From NCBI GenBank assembly GCA_030248225.1, contig JASANE010001732.1, forward strand, positions 1 through 64,000: a stretch of DNA of 64,000 nt, in the 5' to 3' direction. This document shows positions 44,797 to 57,918 of this stretch, one piece after another. Both the position numbers and the translations under genes were made by a program. This stretch comes from Trileptium ribeirensis. Its lineage: Eukaryota; Nematoda; Enoplea; Enoplida; Thoracostomopsidae. The notes below the pieces were generated by a model. That model ran no database searches, was not told the origin of the DNA, and was given only the letters and a program-made list of their open reading frames with translations. The stretch's first letter is position 1, and every line of letters starts with the position of its first letter.

Positions 44797-45256
44797 CAGA
44801 GGTGTGCGGGTGCAGAAATTAGTGAGCCCGCGGGTACCCGCGCAGATCAAAAGGCTGTCCACCGCTACTAGGTCCGTACATGCGGGCTCATTACGATTTT
44901 GCCGGCCTGCGAGGCCCTCAAGTTATTGAATCCTTAATGACTCAACATATTTATCGCTTTGCGTTTTAAAGCCATTCTAATCTTGTTAACTTTTTATAGA
45001 GGATTTTTCGCCAGGGATCTCTCGCTGCCCGGGCTGCACGCCAAGGACGTGATCCGCTTTCACAGCCCACCTTTCTACTGCCCAACCAACCACCCAAATG
45101 GAAGTTCGCCGGCACTCAGGGAGGCTGCCCGCCCAGCCTTGCCAGGGAGGAATTTGTAGCGTCTTAATGTAACAGGACCGTTCTGGTCTGTTACATTGGC
45201 CCTAGCTCTCATCAAGGTCCGTTAAGGACTCAACAAAGCCCGAAAGGCTGAGAACT

Positions 45257-45338
45257 AGCGTTCTGACGCGATTCGATTCCATGTACCCATCGGGTCCAGC
45301 GTTCTGACGAGATCCGATTCAATGTACCAATCGAGTAA
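45257..45338. repeat. 41-bp tandem repeat, two diverged copies
   Basis: AGCGTTCTGACGCGATTCGA at 45257 and AGCGTTCTGACGAGATCCGA at 45298 start units that continue TTC.ATGTACC.ATCG.GT. Just upstream, TGTAACAGGACC and GGTCTGTTACA (about 45169-45196) form a hairpin. Inside the hAT element. Confidence 0.75.
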
Positions 45339-48300
45339 ACTTGATCCCTGTAGCGCCATGGATCCGTATTGCTTGTATGATCTTGTCCGTTGTTATGCTG
45401 TATGAAATCGTAACTGTCTTTCACATCGCTATGATTGTCCGCTGTAGATGTCATGCTTTCTTTTGTAGTTGTGCGCATGTCGAGTTTAGGAGACGTATCA
45501 TAGGACGAGAAAATCGCAATACCGCTGAATTGAACCAATCATAGGTAAATTTTAGGATTTATAGAGACTTCGATCAGGTCAGAATTTCTGGAGTACATTC
45601 TTAAGCATGTAATATCAAAATCACGAGCGACCGGGAATAGGAGGCCTCGCGGCCGCTCGCCATGCATCGAACGACGAACAGCACCGAGGTTAACCAAAAC
45701 TTCTCCCCATGGTTACGCTTAAAGGAAAACAACGGCAAACGCGAAACAACAAATTTCGATTTTGGTAAACGAATGAACTGGACGCGACCTCAACGAGCCG
45801 TTCCCGGTTACCGCTCCGGAATTCGAAGTAGTGCTCCGAATATTTTTCGGTGCAGAATTCACGGGGCTTTAAGGCGAGGTCCCTTGGAATAAAATCGGTT
45901 CATAGGTTATTGAGTTATATTAATAATTTCATTTCTTACTCGTCGAAACAACCGCTGCCTACGCTAGGTAGGGTTGTTGTCATCACTGGATTGCATCATT
46001 TTTCTATGTCGCAAATATCTTTCGGCCCCTAATGCCTTTCAAAATCTAAAGCGAAACTTAGACCGTTCCGACTCTGACCCAAAATACCTTGTCTTATTTG
46101 CTACGGCTACAATACGAACCGATTTGGGCCAAATCGCCTCCGAATCAACGCCATCGTCGAGTTTATAACTCTTTACGATTTTCCATGGAATGTACGGAAT
46201 GCATGAATTTCCAAGGGTGTATTCTACCCGCGGCCTCGGGCAGGGACCCGTCCCGCAGCGCGTTCCCCATTGAAAAGCCTGCAAAGCTTGCATGACCTGA
46301 TGAAATTTCGTAGTTGGCATAAACACAAACACCTAGACTGATAGGTAAACGTGCAATGTTCACCTGTCGGCATGTGATTTCCATGAAGATTGGGTTTGGG
46401 GTTGTTTGCACATTATAAGTAGAAGCGTCGGCATATCGTTAGTTACTGTGAAGAACGTAGGGATAGAGTGGTATGCGACGAAAAGAAACACATACCATAG
46501 ACCATCATGTCAAACTGCAATGTTTGCACAGTGAGACATGGAAAATATGAGGATCAGTAAATGAAATTGGGTCGGTGTTCATGCGGAAATCTTCAATTTG
46601 ACTGTAATTCCGTGTTCAGACTCTATACTTTTAATAATTATATTTAATAAGTTTAATGATAATATTCGTTACTTTTGGAGTTAAAATCGCTTTGACGTGA
46701 GAACGTTTGGCTCGCCAGACGTAAACAAAAATATTGAAGTCAAGGAAACAATGGGCGAAATTTCAAGCTTCGCCCCATTTTGTCAGATGGTCTTCTATTG
46801 TCTGCCCCTCTCTCCAAAGCAACCCCGGGTTTACGGTAAGCGACAAATTCCGAAGTTTTTAAACTTTTTCAATTGGCGATCGGAAAGATTATACGAAATG
46901 GAGGCCGGTGGAAAATTGTTCATGACTGGATCGCGTCATATCACCTATCTTAAAGTATAGGCAAAATTTTCGAGGTCGGACGTGATGTCCGACTTCTTGG
47001 AATCAGTTTGACTTCGACGCCGCGGAGTTCGGTCGACATTACTGACCAACTCCATGGCCATAGCTAGTACTATCATCGACGTGTGTTGTTGTTTTCTAGC
47101 ATGGGTTTTCGATCGAAGGACGTTGGAGAGGAATCCACATGGCGTCCAGTGCCATGAGAAGGGGTACGAGATGGTGCTGCCCGACTGGGATTCGAAGCGT
47201 AAGTATGGGTATGGGAAAATAGGACAAACAGAAGGGGGTTTATTTTCTCCAAGGTTGGGTGTGCATAGGTCGAATACTTGCAAACATCATCCACAAAATT
47301 GTTGAGTATGATAGTAGCAAATATGTAACCCCGTGAGTTGATTTTCCGTCCGCTGTATAGCACTACCTAGTTCTAGAATAGCTACGCAAATTGTCCTTCC
47401 AGGAAGTACCAACATTTCGGTCGAAAGTTCTGAGCGAATCTCAGGTAGGGAAACTTTGGTCGAAGTCTCTCTGGTGTCCCGTGCTACGGATCCAAATTTC
47501 AGGCCTATTGAACTGAGTTAAGGTGTAAAGAATTTTTCCCTGAGATGATCACGGTTACAAATTTGATAGGAAACGAAATTGGTTAGGGCAACTATCTGCT
47601 GGGATTATTGCGAAAATGAAACGTGTATAAAATTTATTCATCTTAGTAGAACATTCGGCGCCGGGACCGCGATCGGGACAGAATGAATCACGTTTTCGGT
47701 AAAGGGCCAGGGCCTTGCAGGCCCTGCTCTGTCCTGGTGGGTAAAGTTATATTTGTTTGTTAGAAGAGTTAAAAAATTTGGGTAGTATTGCCCGGCGATT
47801 GAGCCGAAATGTGACCTCCTGGCCAAGGTCTAAACACAAAATTTTAAGGATTGATTAAGCTTGAGTAACTTGCTTTGGGGTTCAACTCTGGTGCTCCCGC
47901 GCCGGATCTTTCTATCAAATGCTTATTTGCTTCCATGACACTTTCTTTTTGTATGATAATTATTATTCATTATAAGAATGTAATCTGTTCTATACATGCG
48001 ATCGTTAATACCTGTTTGTGCATATTTTGCTCCAGTTCGGATTTATAGGCTGAAATCAACGTTCTGAGGATCAAATTACTTATATTTTGCTAAGTGACTA
48101 AAATACTGGCAGGACAACAGGAACAAACTTGCCAATAGGATCGGTTGAAAGTGCTAAATTTTAGTTCTCCTCCCGAAACTTGATAGGCTTTAGTCGTTAG
48201 TGCGTTCTGCCCATCGGCTCGACAGCCGGGAAGGCAAATACTCTCATGATTTACGTAGGACATTGTACCCCCGTCTTCGCCCAGGCGACGAAAGCTGACT

Positions 48301-48412
48301 TATTCCATCTTATCCGCACCACAGCAAAACGATCGGAACAAGTCGCCGGATACTGAGCCCTAAATAATCGCCACCATTTAAAATTTACCCAAGACTCCGC
48401 ACGAATCGAGAC

Positions 48413-48425
48413 GATATAAAAAGGG
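48413..48425 (+). promoter_or_regulatory. Candidate TATA-type core promoter
   Basis: GATATAAAAAGGG is a strong TATA match, followed about 30 bases on by TTTCACCCGATCTTCG. No downstream gene is recognised, so it may belong to a nested LTR in the hAT interior or be chance. Confidence 0.25.
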
Positions 48426-49365
48426 AGATGGCACCAGCCTTTCACCCGATCTTCGAGAGCTCGTAACTATCCAGAAGCGTGAAATTTCTCGCTCCGGCTG
48501 AATGAACGCACCACGATACAGGTTCACGCGAGTGTCGCGATTCAACCCTTCGTGTACCGTGGCACGAACCCCCAGTCGCACTTTTACTCATAAATCTGAA
48601 ACACAGGATAGCAATATTAAATTGCCCCGTTTCGTTTAGTACATAAACAACAGAAAAGATATGGTGTAAGTGAAGAAATGCTCTAATCCCCTAAGAATGT
48701 TCCCCAAAAGAGCAAAACATCCCAGGACGTCGACCCGAACAAAAATGGGCGCGTCCATGGATCCAGCCCTCCCAAGCGCCGGCTCAAGGGAAAGTTAGAG
48801 TAGAAATATCCATGTTTGTGGTTCAGTGGATCAGCTCTCGCCGCGAGGCATTATACGAGGTGATCAACACGTTTCCGAGACACTAGAGTATCCTTGAGGA
48901 ATTTTCCTAGAATCGCGGGATCGAAGTATCGAATTGACCACAGTTGAGCCATCGACGTCCGCAATCAGCCAATCTCGACGAACCCTCAAAGATCGCCCGA
49001 CCCGATAACCCCAAGATATTTGACCTTTATTACCGGTTACCTGTTCGCCGTTATGTCGATTATGTATATAACCATTTACAGTCAGCAACCAACAGGATGG
49101 TCGAGTGGTTAATACATATATACTTCACGGAAATTTGAAATTGGTCATGTAGCATCGAAGCCCCGCTAAGAAGAAATATCAGGTTCCTGTTGCAGTTTTT
49201 GGTCCTCGTCAAAGAGTATCGCTCAGAGAGAAAAAATCTTCTGAACCCTAAGGGCCACATTCTAGACTTCCGGATACCGGACGAAGCGAACGCCAGCGAC
49301 ACGCAAACTTTGGACATTGACCAAATGACATACAATCAAATTCCCCTAAGGTGCTACTTAATCTA

Positions 49366-49730
49366 GGATAGTGGTCAAATTTTCTCTTAAAATTCACAGG
49401 CCGGTGACGTTCCGCGACCGGTCAAAAATTGCTACACGACATGAAATAATTAGCGAAACTCAATGTGAACACTCGGAAGCGGTTGAAGGTCGAGGGATGT
49501 CGAATTACGTAAAGTTTGATGTAAATATTAAACTCACAGGATCACATCCCATCAAGAGTAGTGGTCACGTTCGTCTTAAGTTCCACAGGTCTTAGACATG
49601 CTCCGACCGTCCAGAAATTGCAAAACGATTTGTTATCGAATACGGTAGTCTGCAACCGAGTGGTGCTGAACACTGTAGAGAGACCGAAATTTACTAATTT
49701 CACTAAACTATCGTGTTGACGGTATAAGGC
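49366..49730. repeat. Diverged direct repeat of about 190 bp, two copies
   Basis: GATAGTGGTCAAATTTTCTC with TTAAAATTCACAGG begins at about 49368, and GTAGTGGTCACGTTCGTCTT with AAGTTCCACAGG begins at about 49558. Later blocks also correspond: GACGTTCCGCGACCGGTCAA to GACATGCTCCGACCGTCCAG, and GTGAACACT to CTGAACACT. Inside the hAT element. Confidence 0.5.
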
Positions 49731-51540
49731 TTTGTTTGGTGCCCCGTGGTCATTCTTTATACGGTTACTCGTGTGCATAGTTCCTTCTTGGTAGAGCAAC
49801 TTCGATTAAATCTTTTGTGACTGAGTGCATGCGCAATTAAGGATCAGCTCAACTCCAATCCAAAAGCAAGACCTACTCAGCTACGAGAGCGAAAGTACTG
49901 TTGGACCTGTCAAGCCGGAGTGAGAAGCTCTCATAGCAGCGAATTCATGTTCAATGGAAGGTACAGACTATAGAATGGTGCAACCGTCGCCGTTTTAATC
50001 GTCGCTTTAGTTTAAGCCCACGCTTCGGTAGTCTCCACTCACTCGCTAGCAGAAACCACATTCTTTAATGCGCCGGATTGCACCATTGCAGAATCTGTGG
50101 CTCGAGATGCATGTTGGATCAAATACACCATACAAACGTACGATTTGTCAGACACACAAGGATACTAACCGTGACAGTTGTTTGTTATTCGAATCTGAAA
50201 TCTGGAGTACCCACCGTGCCCACTGTATTAGTTATATAGCCGTCCGGCAACCTGGAATCTTATTAGGGAAGTATATTTCATACAATACTGGTTGAGTATT
50301 AAATCGAATTTCCGTAAAAGGGTTCGTTAAGCCTACCAATTTTCAAACTAAGGAGTAGACTAATTCATGATATGTTGTAATATTTGTACCATACGTGATG
50401 TCGTATTGTTACCGTCATGCATACTCTCTATGTTATTGTTATTGTCCGTTATTTTTGGCGTGCACCTTGTCCGTCTCAGATCGCTGCATCCACAGCAAAC
50501 AATACTCCCCAATTTCTATTATGACTTTAAGCTCCGTGTCCTTCGTCTTCAGCTCGAGTTACTTTTAAAACCTTAAGGACCAAGAGGGTCCCATCGGGCC
50601 AGCTTTACAGTTATTTCGGTACCCCCACTGTAGGGAAAATGGGACGCGTCAATTTTGCTACTTGTACTTGTCCTATCAGCGTTATCATATGAAGTTTCTA
50701 CAAGTATCCTGTAAAGTGTTCTTTTTATCGTACCATTTGTTACCATACCGTGCCTATGTACATATCTTCAAATAAATACAAGAGAAAATCAAAACGGGTT
50801 TTCTATCGTTTGTTTTCTGGCAGCGGTTATATGTTGTAAATGTTTCGTCCTGTCCGTTGACCAGCGTCCCGCGCCGAGGCCTGCAGGAGTCAAGCCTCGA
50901 CGTGTGCCGTTTGTCTCCGATACTAACTCAAAGCACAAAGGAAAACACGAAAAGAAGCGAGAACAAGGTCAAACAAAATTGTAAAACTTATCACGCTCGT
51001 GCGAAACTATTACTGCTAAAAAATCCGAAATTTACTCAATCAACTTATTCACGTCGCTAAGCAATCGATTATTGAACCGCAACCAAATTATCAATTTGGA
51101 CTACTAATCCGACGATAAACCTTCAGGGAACTGTCGGAACCCTGTGGTGGCCACATTGGTCAAACCTTTTCCTTCACCAGCTATATATTGAACAATGTGA
51201 TATTTGGCTTTGGGAGTAGCACACGGTTGAACCTATTGTTAACAATGTGACGCACGACCCACACCAGTCGACACACGACTCACCGTGACCAGCATGACGC
51301 GCGAACGACCCACTGACTCACCCTCCATTTCTGGTCGCGAAGCAAAATGTTTAACACCATAGGTGCTTATTCTTGCAAGGGAGTATTGCTCGGTACCCGG
51401 AATTGTGCTAAATATTTTGTGATTACTTCCTGGAAGCTGTGAGTAGTTGCGGGTTACCCGCGAATAGCGGTCTCAACATTTCAGCCCGAACCCGGTCTGC
51501 CCGCTTGCACCGCAAGTACCCGTACCCGGGCACACCTCTG

Positions 51541-51548
51541 AATTTACG
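51541..51548. repeat. Target site duplication (right) of the hAT element
   Basis: AATTTACG, identical to 44789-44796, directly abuts the CACACCTCTG end. Confidence 0.88.
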
Positions 51549-54500
51549 TGTATCAAGCACACACTCTTTGGACTAAAAAACAGCTGCTTCCGAGTAATTG
51601 ACCCGTACTGGTGAATGATTAATATTTCGAGATTTCGAGGGAACACTCTGAGTACTTTCCGGTACAGAATTTTGTAGTCTTGTCAATGACACTAAAACAA
51701 ATGAAACAGATTAAGAACCTTTCAGGTAATCTTAAGATTAATTATACTAAATCGTAGGAACAGTCATCACTTAACGCCAAGTTTGGCTGTTTGTGTTATT
51801 TTAATACTGATATACATACAGTGGATAATAGTCGCACCTAGACAACATGTTTGTTTTATCCGTTTTAAGCCTTCTGTTTACGTGTGGTTATCCAGACGTT
51901 CAAAAGATCGAAACAGTTCTAATCTCAAATATTAATTATTGAAAGTATAATATTAAAATATTATTAATATACAAATACTGAGTCTGTTGTCCACTTGTGA
52001 GCCCCGACCCAAATCTAACACCAAAATTTTTATAGAACACACGAACCGTCGTGCAAACATTGCACGTTTATATGTGGGTTATGTAATTTACTATGGAACC
52101 CATGAATCAACGTGCAAACATTGCACGTTTATATGTAAGTTTGACGGCTGAGATCGACTGTCTACCAAAGGGTTCATGCCGTCGAATACTCATACTCATG
52201 CTATTCTCACCACGTTCCCACGTGCGAACATTACATATATACATATCGGACTACGCGTTGTATTTATCTCCGATTTCGAAGTTTCATGAGACTGCGGCTG
52301 CCTCCTGGACATCCTAAGGGGGAACGCGTCGCCGGACCCTCCATAAAGCACTTAACACAAACGGTTAAGATTGCATACATAAAGCATATGGTATGATAAT
52401 GGACAAAGAACAATCAAGGTGTACGCAGGCAATGCGAACCCATGGCGTTACGGGGTCGGGTTCACACGATGGGATATGGGGTCAACCCGTGTCGGGGCAT
52501 TGAGCATCATCCTTTTTGGCATCTCCTAGTTTACAGCGGTCGTTGATGAAAATGCGAGCCAACTCAACAGGCCGGAACGGCCCTGTTACACATAATGATA
52601 ATATATATAATGATATACGATAATAATAATAATGGTTATCTACTTGCTTTGCAGGTCTAATAAATTCAAAGCCTAATGCTATCTCATTCTAGCCTCCAGA
52701 TGAAGGTGGATTTTAGAGGGGAATATGCACCCATCAGCAATGCAACAGCAAATTTTAGGTTAAGTATGTATATGCCTACAAGAAATCTAAAGCTATACAT
52801 TGAGTGAGAACAAACGTGATTAAAATACTTAGAGTTACAAGATTCAATTACAGCGCTTGGATGAAACCGTGTACTGAGCGATTTTAGAAAATATTTGTTG
52901 ATAATGCAGTTTCTGGAAAATTCACGGGAAATATGGGGGCTTATGAGGCATTATATCTCTCGTTAGATTAATTTTGAGCTATTCAAGACGTTGATATGCG
53001 AACACCGCTAGTAACACATCAAGACTAGCTCTGACTGTCAGTTGCTTACAAACAGAGACAATCTCTGCTACGACATACGAGCAGAGGACGTATATAGTAA
53101 TTTGAAGGAGAGTTTTTAGATCAATTTGACGCCAGTGATTTCTCCACTGATCACTCCCTTCATTCCAACAGAAAAATAAGTCGAACTTTTTGGTAAATTG
53201 AAGGATAAGCAACTGGCGGTCTTCCTGAAGAAATTAAAATGTTGTCTACGTAAATGTTGGGTATTGAGAAATGCTGCAAATGATAGGAATGATATGATAA
53301 TATATGATAATATATGATCATATATGATATATGATAATGATATGATAATAAGCACCTAATATAGCGATATACTTGGATAATTGACTCATTCATGCTCGAG
53401 GTCCAAAGTCCAAGGGGGGGGGAGCAGAGTTTGCCAGGAATGGGAGGCCTTCTGCTTCTTAGGTTGGGTCAGCTTGTCGGGAGAGAGTTGATTCTTATGT
53501 GTTCGGTGAGGGTTGTATCAACGGTCTGGGGGTAGGAGCTTGACGAAATAGCAGAGTCAACGCTGGATAAAAAGACGCATTGACGCCCCATATTTATTAG
53601 ATAAATAATATGGCCACCGATCAGCGGTTAGAATTTCGGTTGCGGCCCGGAAAGGCTCCGCGCGCTGGCTGGGACCAGAAGGTCTACAGCTGATTACAAA
53701 TTATCCGGGGAGAAATATTACAAATCCTCGCCGCAATGGTATCAATTTTCAACGGCCCGGAAATGTTGTAGTTTCAACCTATGCCAGAAAGGACCGACGT
53801 CGAGTTCTGACGGGCCTAGCTCACATCTAACAGGCCGAGTTTTCACATCCATTATCGAATCATTTTCGATTCTGTTCTCTGCATTGTCGAACTACAATGA
53901 TTGTTTAACATAACTGAAATTTAGTTTGTAACGCTGTGAAGGTATGCAAAAAAGTTGCCTGATATTAATTAAAATACAAGATACACATCGAGCAGCCATG
54001 CCGAAGCAAGGGTTCAGGGGCTACGCCCTGATGCCTCAGAACCTCTCTCGAGACTCTGGTCTATCCCACTGAGGGTATTCCCTAAAAGCTCCGCACGGAC
54101 CACCATCCGAAGACACGCGGGAAGTTTTAACTAAATTTGTTAAAAATAGGATGAACAATAGTAAAAATGCGGGTACAAACGTTGGAAAACCTCCCTCCGC
54201 CCATGAGGTGCTTTACCCCCTCCAGTCGAGCGCCCCACCGCCGACCGCTACTACTCCCTGAGACCTCGGAGCGTCAGAACGTATGATATTGTTTAAATCA
54301 GCTTTGTGGTTATATCTTAAATAATTTTGTGTGGTCAACGTTTTAATCCGCGCCCCCGCAACACAAGATTTCGCAAGGTATCGAAGTTATCGTCACATTG
54401 TTTTTGGTGTTACGGAATTACGATGAATTTATCGATTGCTGAAAACTTGGTGCAACTGCATTACTTAGTATATACATTATTGATTGTTCGAATTATTATT
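51549..54500. other. No gene seen; hairpin repeats and TA-rich repeat
   Basis: A 61-bp repeat with a CGTGCAAACATTGCACG hairpin lies at 52050, 52111 and, decayed, 52221. ATATGATAATATATGATAAT-type simple repeat lies at 53286-53350. GC-rich islands at 53600-53860 and 53995-54260 look like transposon fragments without a recognisable domain. Confidence 0.4.
52050..52240. repeat. 61-bp repeat with palindromic CGTGCAA/TTGCACG core
   Basis: CGTGCAAACATTGCACG is a perfect 7-bp stem with a 3-base loop, present at 52050-52066 and 52111-52127, each followed by TTTATATGT and preceded by GAACC. A third decayed copy starts at 52221 (CGTGCGAACATTACATATAT). Confidence 0.75.
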
Positions 54501-56439
54501 TATCACATGCCTGTTAGTCCATAGTTTCGCGAAAACATAGCTATATAGATTTAAACAGGGTTCAGTTTATGCATTTTTCAGTTTCTATTTGTTAGTGGTT
54601 GACCAGTCTACCAGAGGGGTTTCCGGTACAAACCCGTCCCAAATCCCCAAAATTTCTTAAAAACTCCGGGTTTAGCATAATTTCATTTATTATACCTCTC
54701 CCTCCTTCTGCGTCCGTGGGTTTTCTTTTCGTTTTGTTTTGTTTTAATGCTAATTTCCATAATTAGCATTATTTTGAGTTAATAGCTAACATGTGTTAGC
54801 TTTTTCTGAGTTTGTTTTAGATAGTTTTAGGTGAGTTCTGATAGTGCGTGCGTAGAATCTTGAGTTGCTGGGGAAGTAATTGCTATATATTAGGCTGTTT
54901 TTCGGCAGGGACTTCCGCGTTTCCAGGTTTGCTTCTGAGGTAGTGTTACGACTACAAGCATTTAGACGGAATTTCGTTAGGAATGTTTTTAATTTTTATC
55001 GATTGTTATGGCACGATTACATAGCTAATTCTTGATATTTATCTAAAACGCTTAGCGACAATTTCCGAGTTTACTGTACTGAATTTTACGGATTTACCTA
55101 TGGTTTTTGGAGGTTTGCTGCTAGATTGGTAAATGCTATTGGATTAGATTTGAATTCAGTAGGACTGTGGTTGGCTGAACCAAATTAGTAACTGGAATCG
55201 AATAAAAGTTAACGTTGAGCCCAAGACATGCTACACAAATAGTTATGTATCAAGTTAATTTAATTTATTGCTAGTAATTTCCCGAATAAAATTTGAGACA
55301 GCAAGATCGTAATTCAACCATAATTGTATTGGAAATAACGCGCCTAGCAAGCCGTCCGGATGCGGGAATGTTAACATGAGGTCGGTAACTATTGTAATTC
55401 TAAGACCATAGGATAAGGTAATCAAATAAACGTACGGGTCTAGCAGGGAATAACCGGAACCGTCCATTTAAACCGGAACCGGAACCTGGTCTTCGAAATT
55501 TATATATAGTAAAACAGATGATGAAAGAAATGAAGGTATAGTGGATTTAAAATGCATTAAAAATAACTTTTACATCAAACTTAATGTATTGCGATGGTAT
55601 TGCCTTTCTGTAACTTTAAAGAGACTGAGGAAGCTAATAATGTTTATTTATCAATCAAATATGTCGGTTTTTGGACATTCAGAGCAAAAAATGTCTTCCA
55701 CTATACACCATTGCGTATACTGCGTCAAATCGACTGTGCTTACAAAGCTTGGAGCGTAGAATACACACTTTCGCTCTGTCTCCAGTCACCTCCTTTTACT
55801 ACACATACGTTTATTACATGTTCTTCTGTAGGAAACTTAAAATTATTGATTTATATGATTCTAAGAGAAAATAATAGATAGAAGGTACTAATTTTCTGAT
55901 CAGTGGTCAGAGACACTGTTTAGGCTAGCATTAGACAAACAGTGCCCGTCAGTTAGATGATAACTTTCTATTCAGAATGCTGTAAATGAGGCACACTGTG
56001 ATGCTGCTCGCGCAGTTTCAATAAATACAGTTCATTGCCAAGAAAGCAGTTTCTAGCTGCGTTGCAGATAACGTTAGTTTACTTCAATTTAGACTGATTT
56101 ACCAAGTTTACAAGCGCACTGGCAAATGCTTGACGCAATTTATGTTACCCAAGCATACCCTAAGTACTTTTGCGTAAGCCATACTCTGTTACCGAGTTGG
56201 ACCGGTTTAATTCAAACGTACCCCCCGGACTTCTGGATGTGTAAAATGGCTGCTACAAGCATCGACCTGGCTTTGATTTGACAAACTCCTGCAGGTTATG
56301 AGAAATTCCTGCTCTAATTATGTGCCCTACTTACGTTTCACACCGCAAATTGGTTAGTTAATCTTTTCTTTTGCTTGGTTGTATTGGAGCTTGATCATTG
56401 TATAATATATATTATATACAAATATGTAATGGCGATAAC

Positions 56440-57150
56440 GTTATGGCGATGGATTTTAACATTCAAAAATGTGTCCTTCTTCATTTCGGTCGTTCGAACC
56501 CCTATACTGACTATACACTAAACGGCGTTTCAATTAATGCGCAAGAGTTCACCAGGGAGTTGGGGTCATGGTTGGTGCGAATCTTAGAGCTTCTCACCAT
56601 TGCGCTGACGCAGTTCATCGAGCGGAGAAGGTGGTTTATTGTATTCGGCGTGTTATTTCTGTTAAATCTATACCCGTCATTCGCAAGCTCTACACAACTT
56701 TGGTCCAGCCAATTTTGGAATACTGCAGCACTGTGTGGTGCCCCCATTACGCATGCGATATCGATCTGATTGGACGGTTTCAACACAGGGTTACAAAGAT
56801 GGTTTCTGCGGTCAAAAATTTGGAATATTCGGAGAGGTTGGCCAGGTTCGGGATCCAGTCTCTGGAGACAAAAAGGGCGCGGGCTGATCTTATTCTGGTT
56901 TACAAACTTTGTCATGGACTTATGGACCTACCATCTGACACGCTATTGGCCATTGCTCCATCTGAACGGACAAGAGGGCACAATTCCATCTGAGACACAG
57001 ACTCACTCGAAAATGGAGTTACGCCACAGATTCTTTCGCATACAGGGTCATCCAAAAATGGAATAGCCTCCCTGAGCGTGGTAGATGCGCCAGATTTGAA
57101 AACCTTCAAAATTCGGCTGCATGATTCCGGTTTTCTGCCACAGCACTGAA
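56440..57150 (+). pseudogene. Non-LTR retrotransposon reverse transcriptase, C-terminal part
   Basis: A first frame reads FNIQKCVLLHFGRSNPYTDY and TLNGVSI, the block after the RT catalytic box where a KC..LHFG motif is typical. A shifted frame (56568-56993) reads ASHHCADAVHRAEKVVYCIR, LYTTLVQPILEYCSTVWCPH and RFQHRVTKMV, then QSLETKRARADLILVYKLCH. This is the thumb/connection region of Jockey/CR1/RTE-type elements. A third frame from about 56995 carries the tail to FKIRLHDSGF. At least two frameshifts; no 5' part or endonuclease was seen nearby, so it is 5'-truncated. Confidence 0.85.
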
Positions 57151-57649
57151 TGTATTTGGTGGCTCTCCGTCTACATTTCCAGGAACAATAACAACCGCAG
57201 ATGTCAACGCAGCTGTCATTTCTCGCCGACAACGGCGATTCAAAGGTGGCGTCAACCTGAGTACATCACCCTGGTCAATCGATTTCGATATCGACGCCGA
57301 CCAGGTAATATGTTTGGATTACAGGATGAAGCAAAAAACGTGGAAAATTTCAAACAAAATTTTTAAACCGGAATTCCGGTTCCGGTACGGTTTTTGCCCT
57401 TTGCCGGAACACGATTTTCGCCGGAACCGGAACCGAAATTCCGGTTACTCCCTGGGGTCTAGCCGTCCGGAAGACTACGTGGCAACCCAAAAGGGAAAGT
57501 AATAAATATCAATTACTCAGGATCTATCAGTAGCGTCCGTCCACTGGTAGCTCTAGCGAAACTAAATAGCGTAATTCTAAGGCAAACGTTAAGGTACTCA
57601 AATAAACGTACGGGTCTAGCCGTCCGGAAAGTCTCGTACAAGCGTCACA

Positions 57650-57843
57650 AAAGAACTTGATAATATATTGACCCACCCTTTCAAACTGGCCGCTCTTGAC
57701 ATCCCGCGCCTAAACTGCCGCCGTTACTTTTTCTCTCTCAGAGTCCTTACCTCCTGGAATTTACTACCGGAAGAAGTCGTGGCAGCCCCTTCGATAGCGT
57801 CATTCAAGCACAGGCTCCATAAGTTCAATGTATTTGATGACTA
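57650..57843 (+). pseudogene. Second non-LTR RT 3' tail fragment
   Basis: A frame reading LTHPFKLAALDIPRLNCRRY, then FFSLRVLTSWNLLPEEVVAA and SIASFKHRLHKFNVFDD ends at TAA near 57843. RxxFFSxRVxxxWNxLPxxVVxAxSxxxFKxRL is the standard C-terminal signature of CR1/RTE-like reverse transcriptases. It belongs to a different insertion from the 56.4-57.1 kb piece, which has its own tail. Confidence 0.75.
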
Positions 57844-57918
57844 ATTCACTCCATTTTTTTTCTCTTTTCACGTAATCCGGCCCCGCCATTGCGAGGCTTC
57901 GAAGATCTTCAGAATGTT

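Larger units (their letters stand above)
44797..51540. mobile_element. hAT-type DNA transposon with 8-bp target duplication
   Basis: The left end CAGAGGTGTGC (44797) and right end GCACACCTCTG (ending 51540) form an 11-bp perfect terminal inverted repeat. They are flanked by identical AATTTACG at 44789-44796 and 51541-51548. An 8-bp duplication and CAG-type ends are the hallmarks of the hAT superfamily. The subterminal DNA on both sides is rich in CCCG/CGGG words (GCGGGTACCCGC, GTACCCGTACCCGGG). At 6744 bp it is long enough for a transposase, but no hAT domain, BED finger or C-terminal dimerisation motif was recognised in any frame. The interior looks more GC-rich than the surroundings and may be captured or nested DNA. 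Confidence 0.88.

Noticed and set aside
45230..47363. Several 60-110-codon frames on both strands inside the hAT element
   Set aside because: The more GC-rich DNA yields longer chance frames. None shows a transposase, RT or other domain, and strands overlap heavily.
49096..49118. GATGGTCGAGTGGTTAATA resembling the A box of a Ser/Leu tRNA
   Set aside because: No B box or acceptor stem follows within tRNA distance; at most a tRNA-derived scrap.
45169..52592. LTR-element ends TGTAACA (45169) and TGTTACA (about 52586)
   Set aside because: The interval would cross the well-supported right end of the hAT element at 51540, no target duplication matches, and no LTR similarity was seen between the ends.
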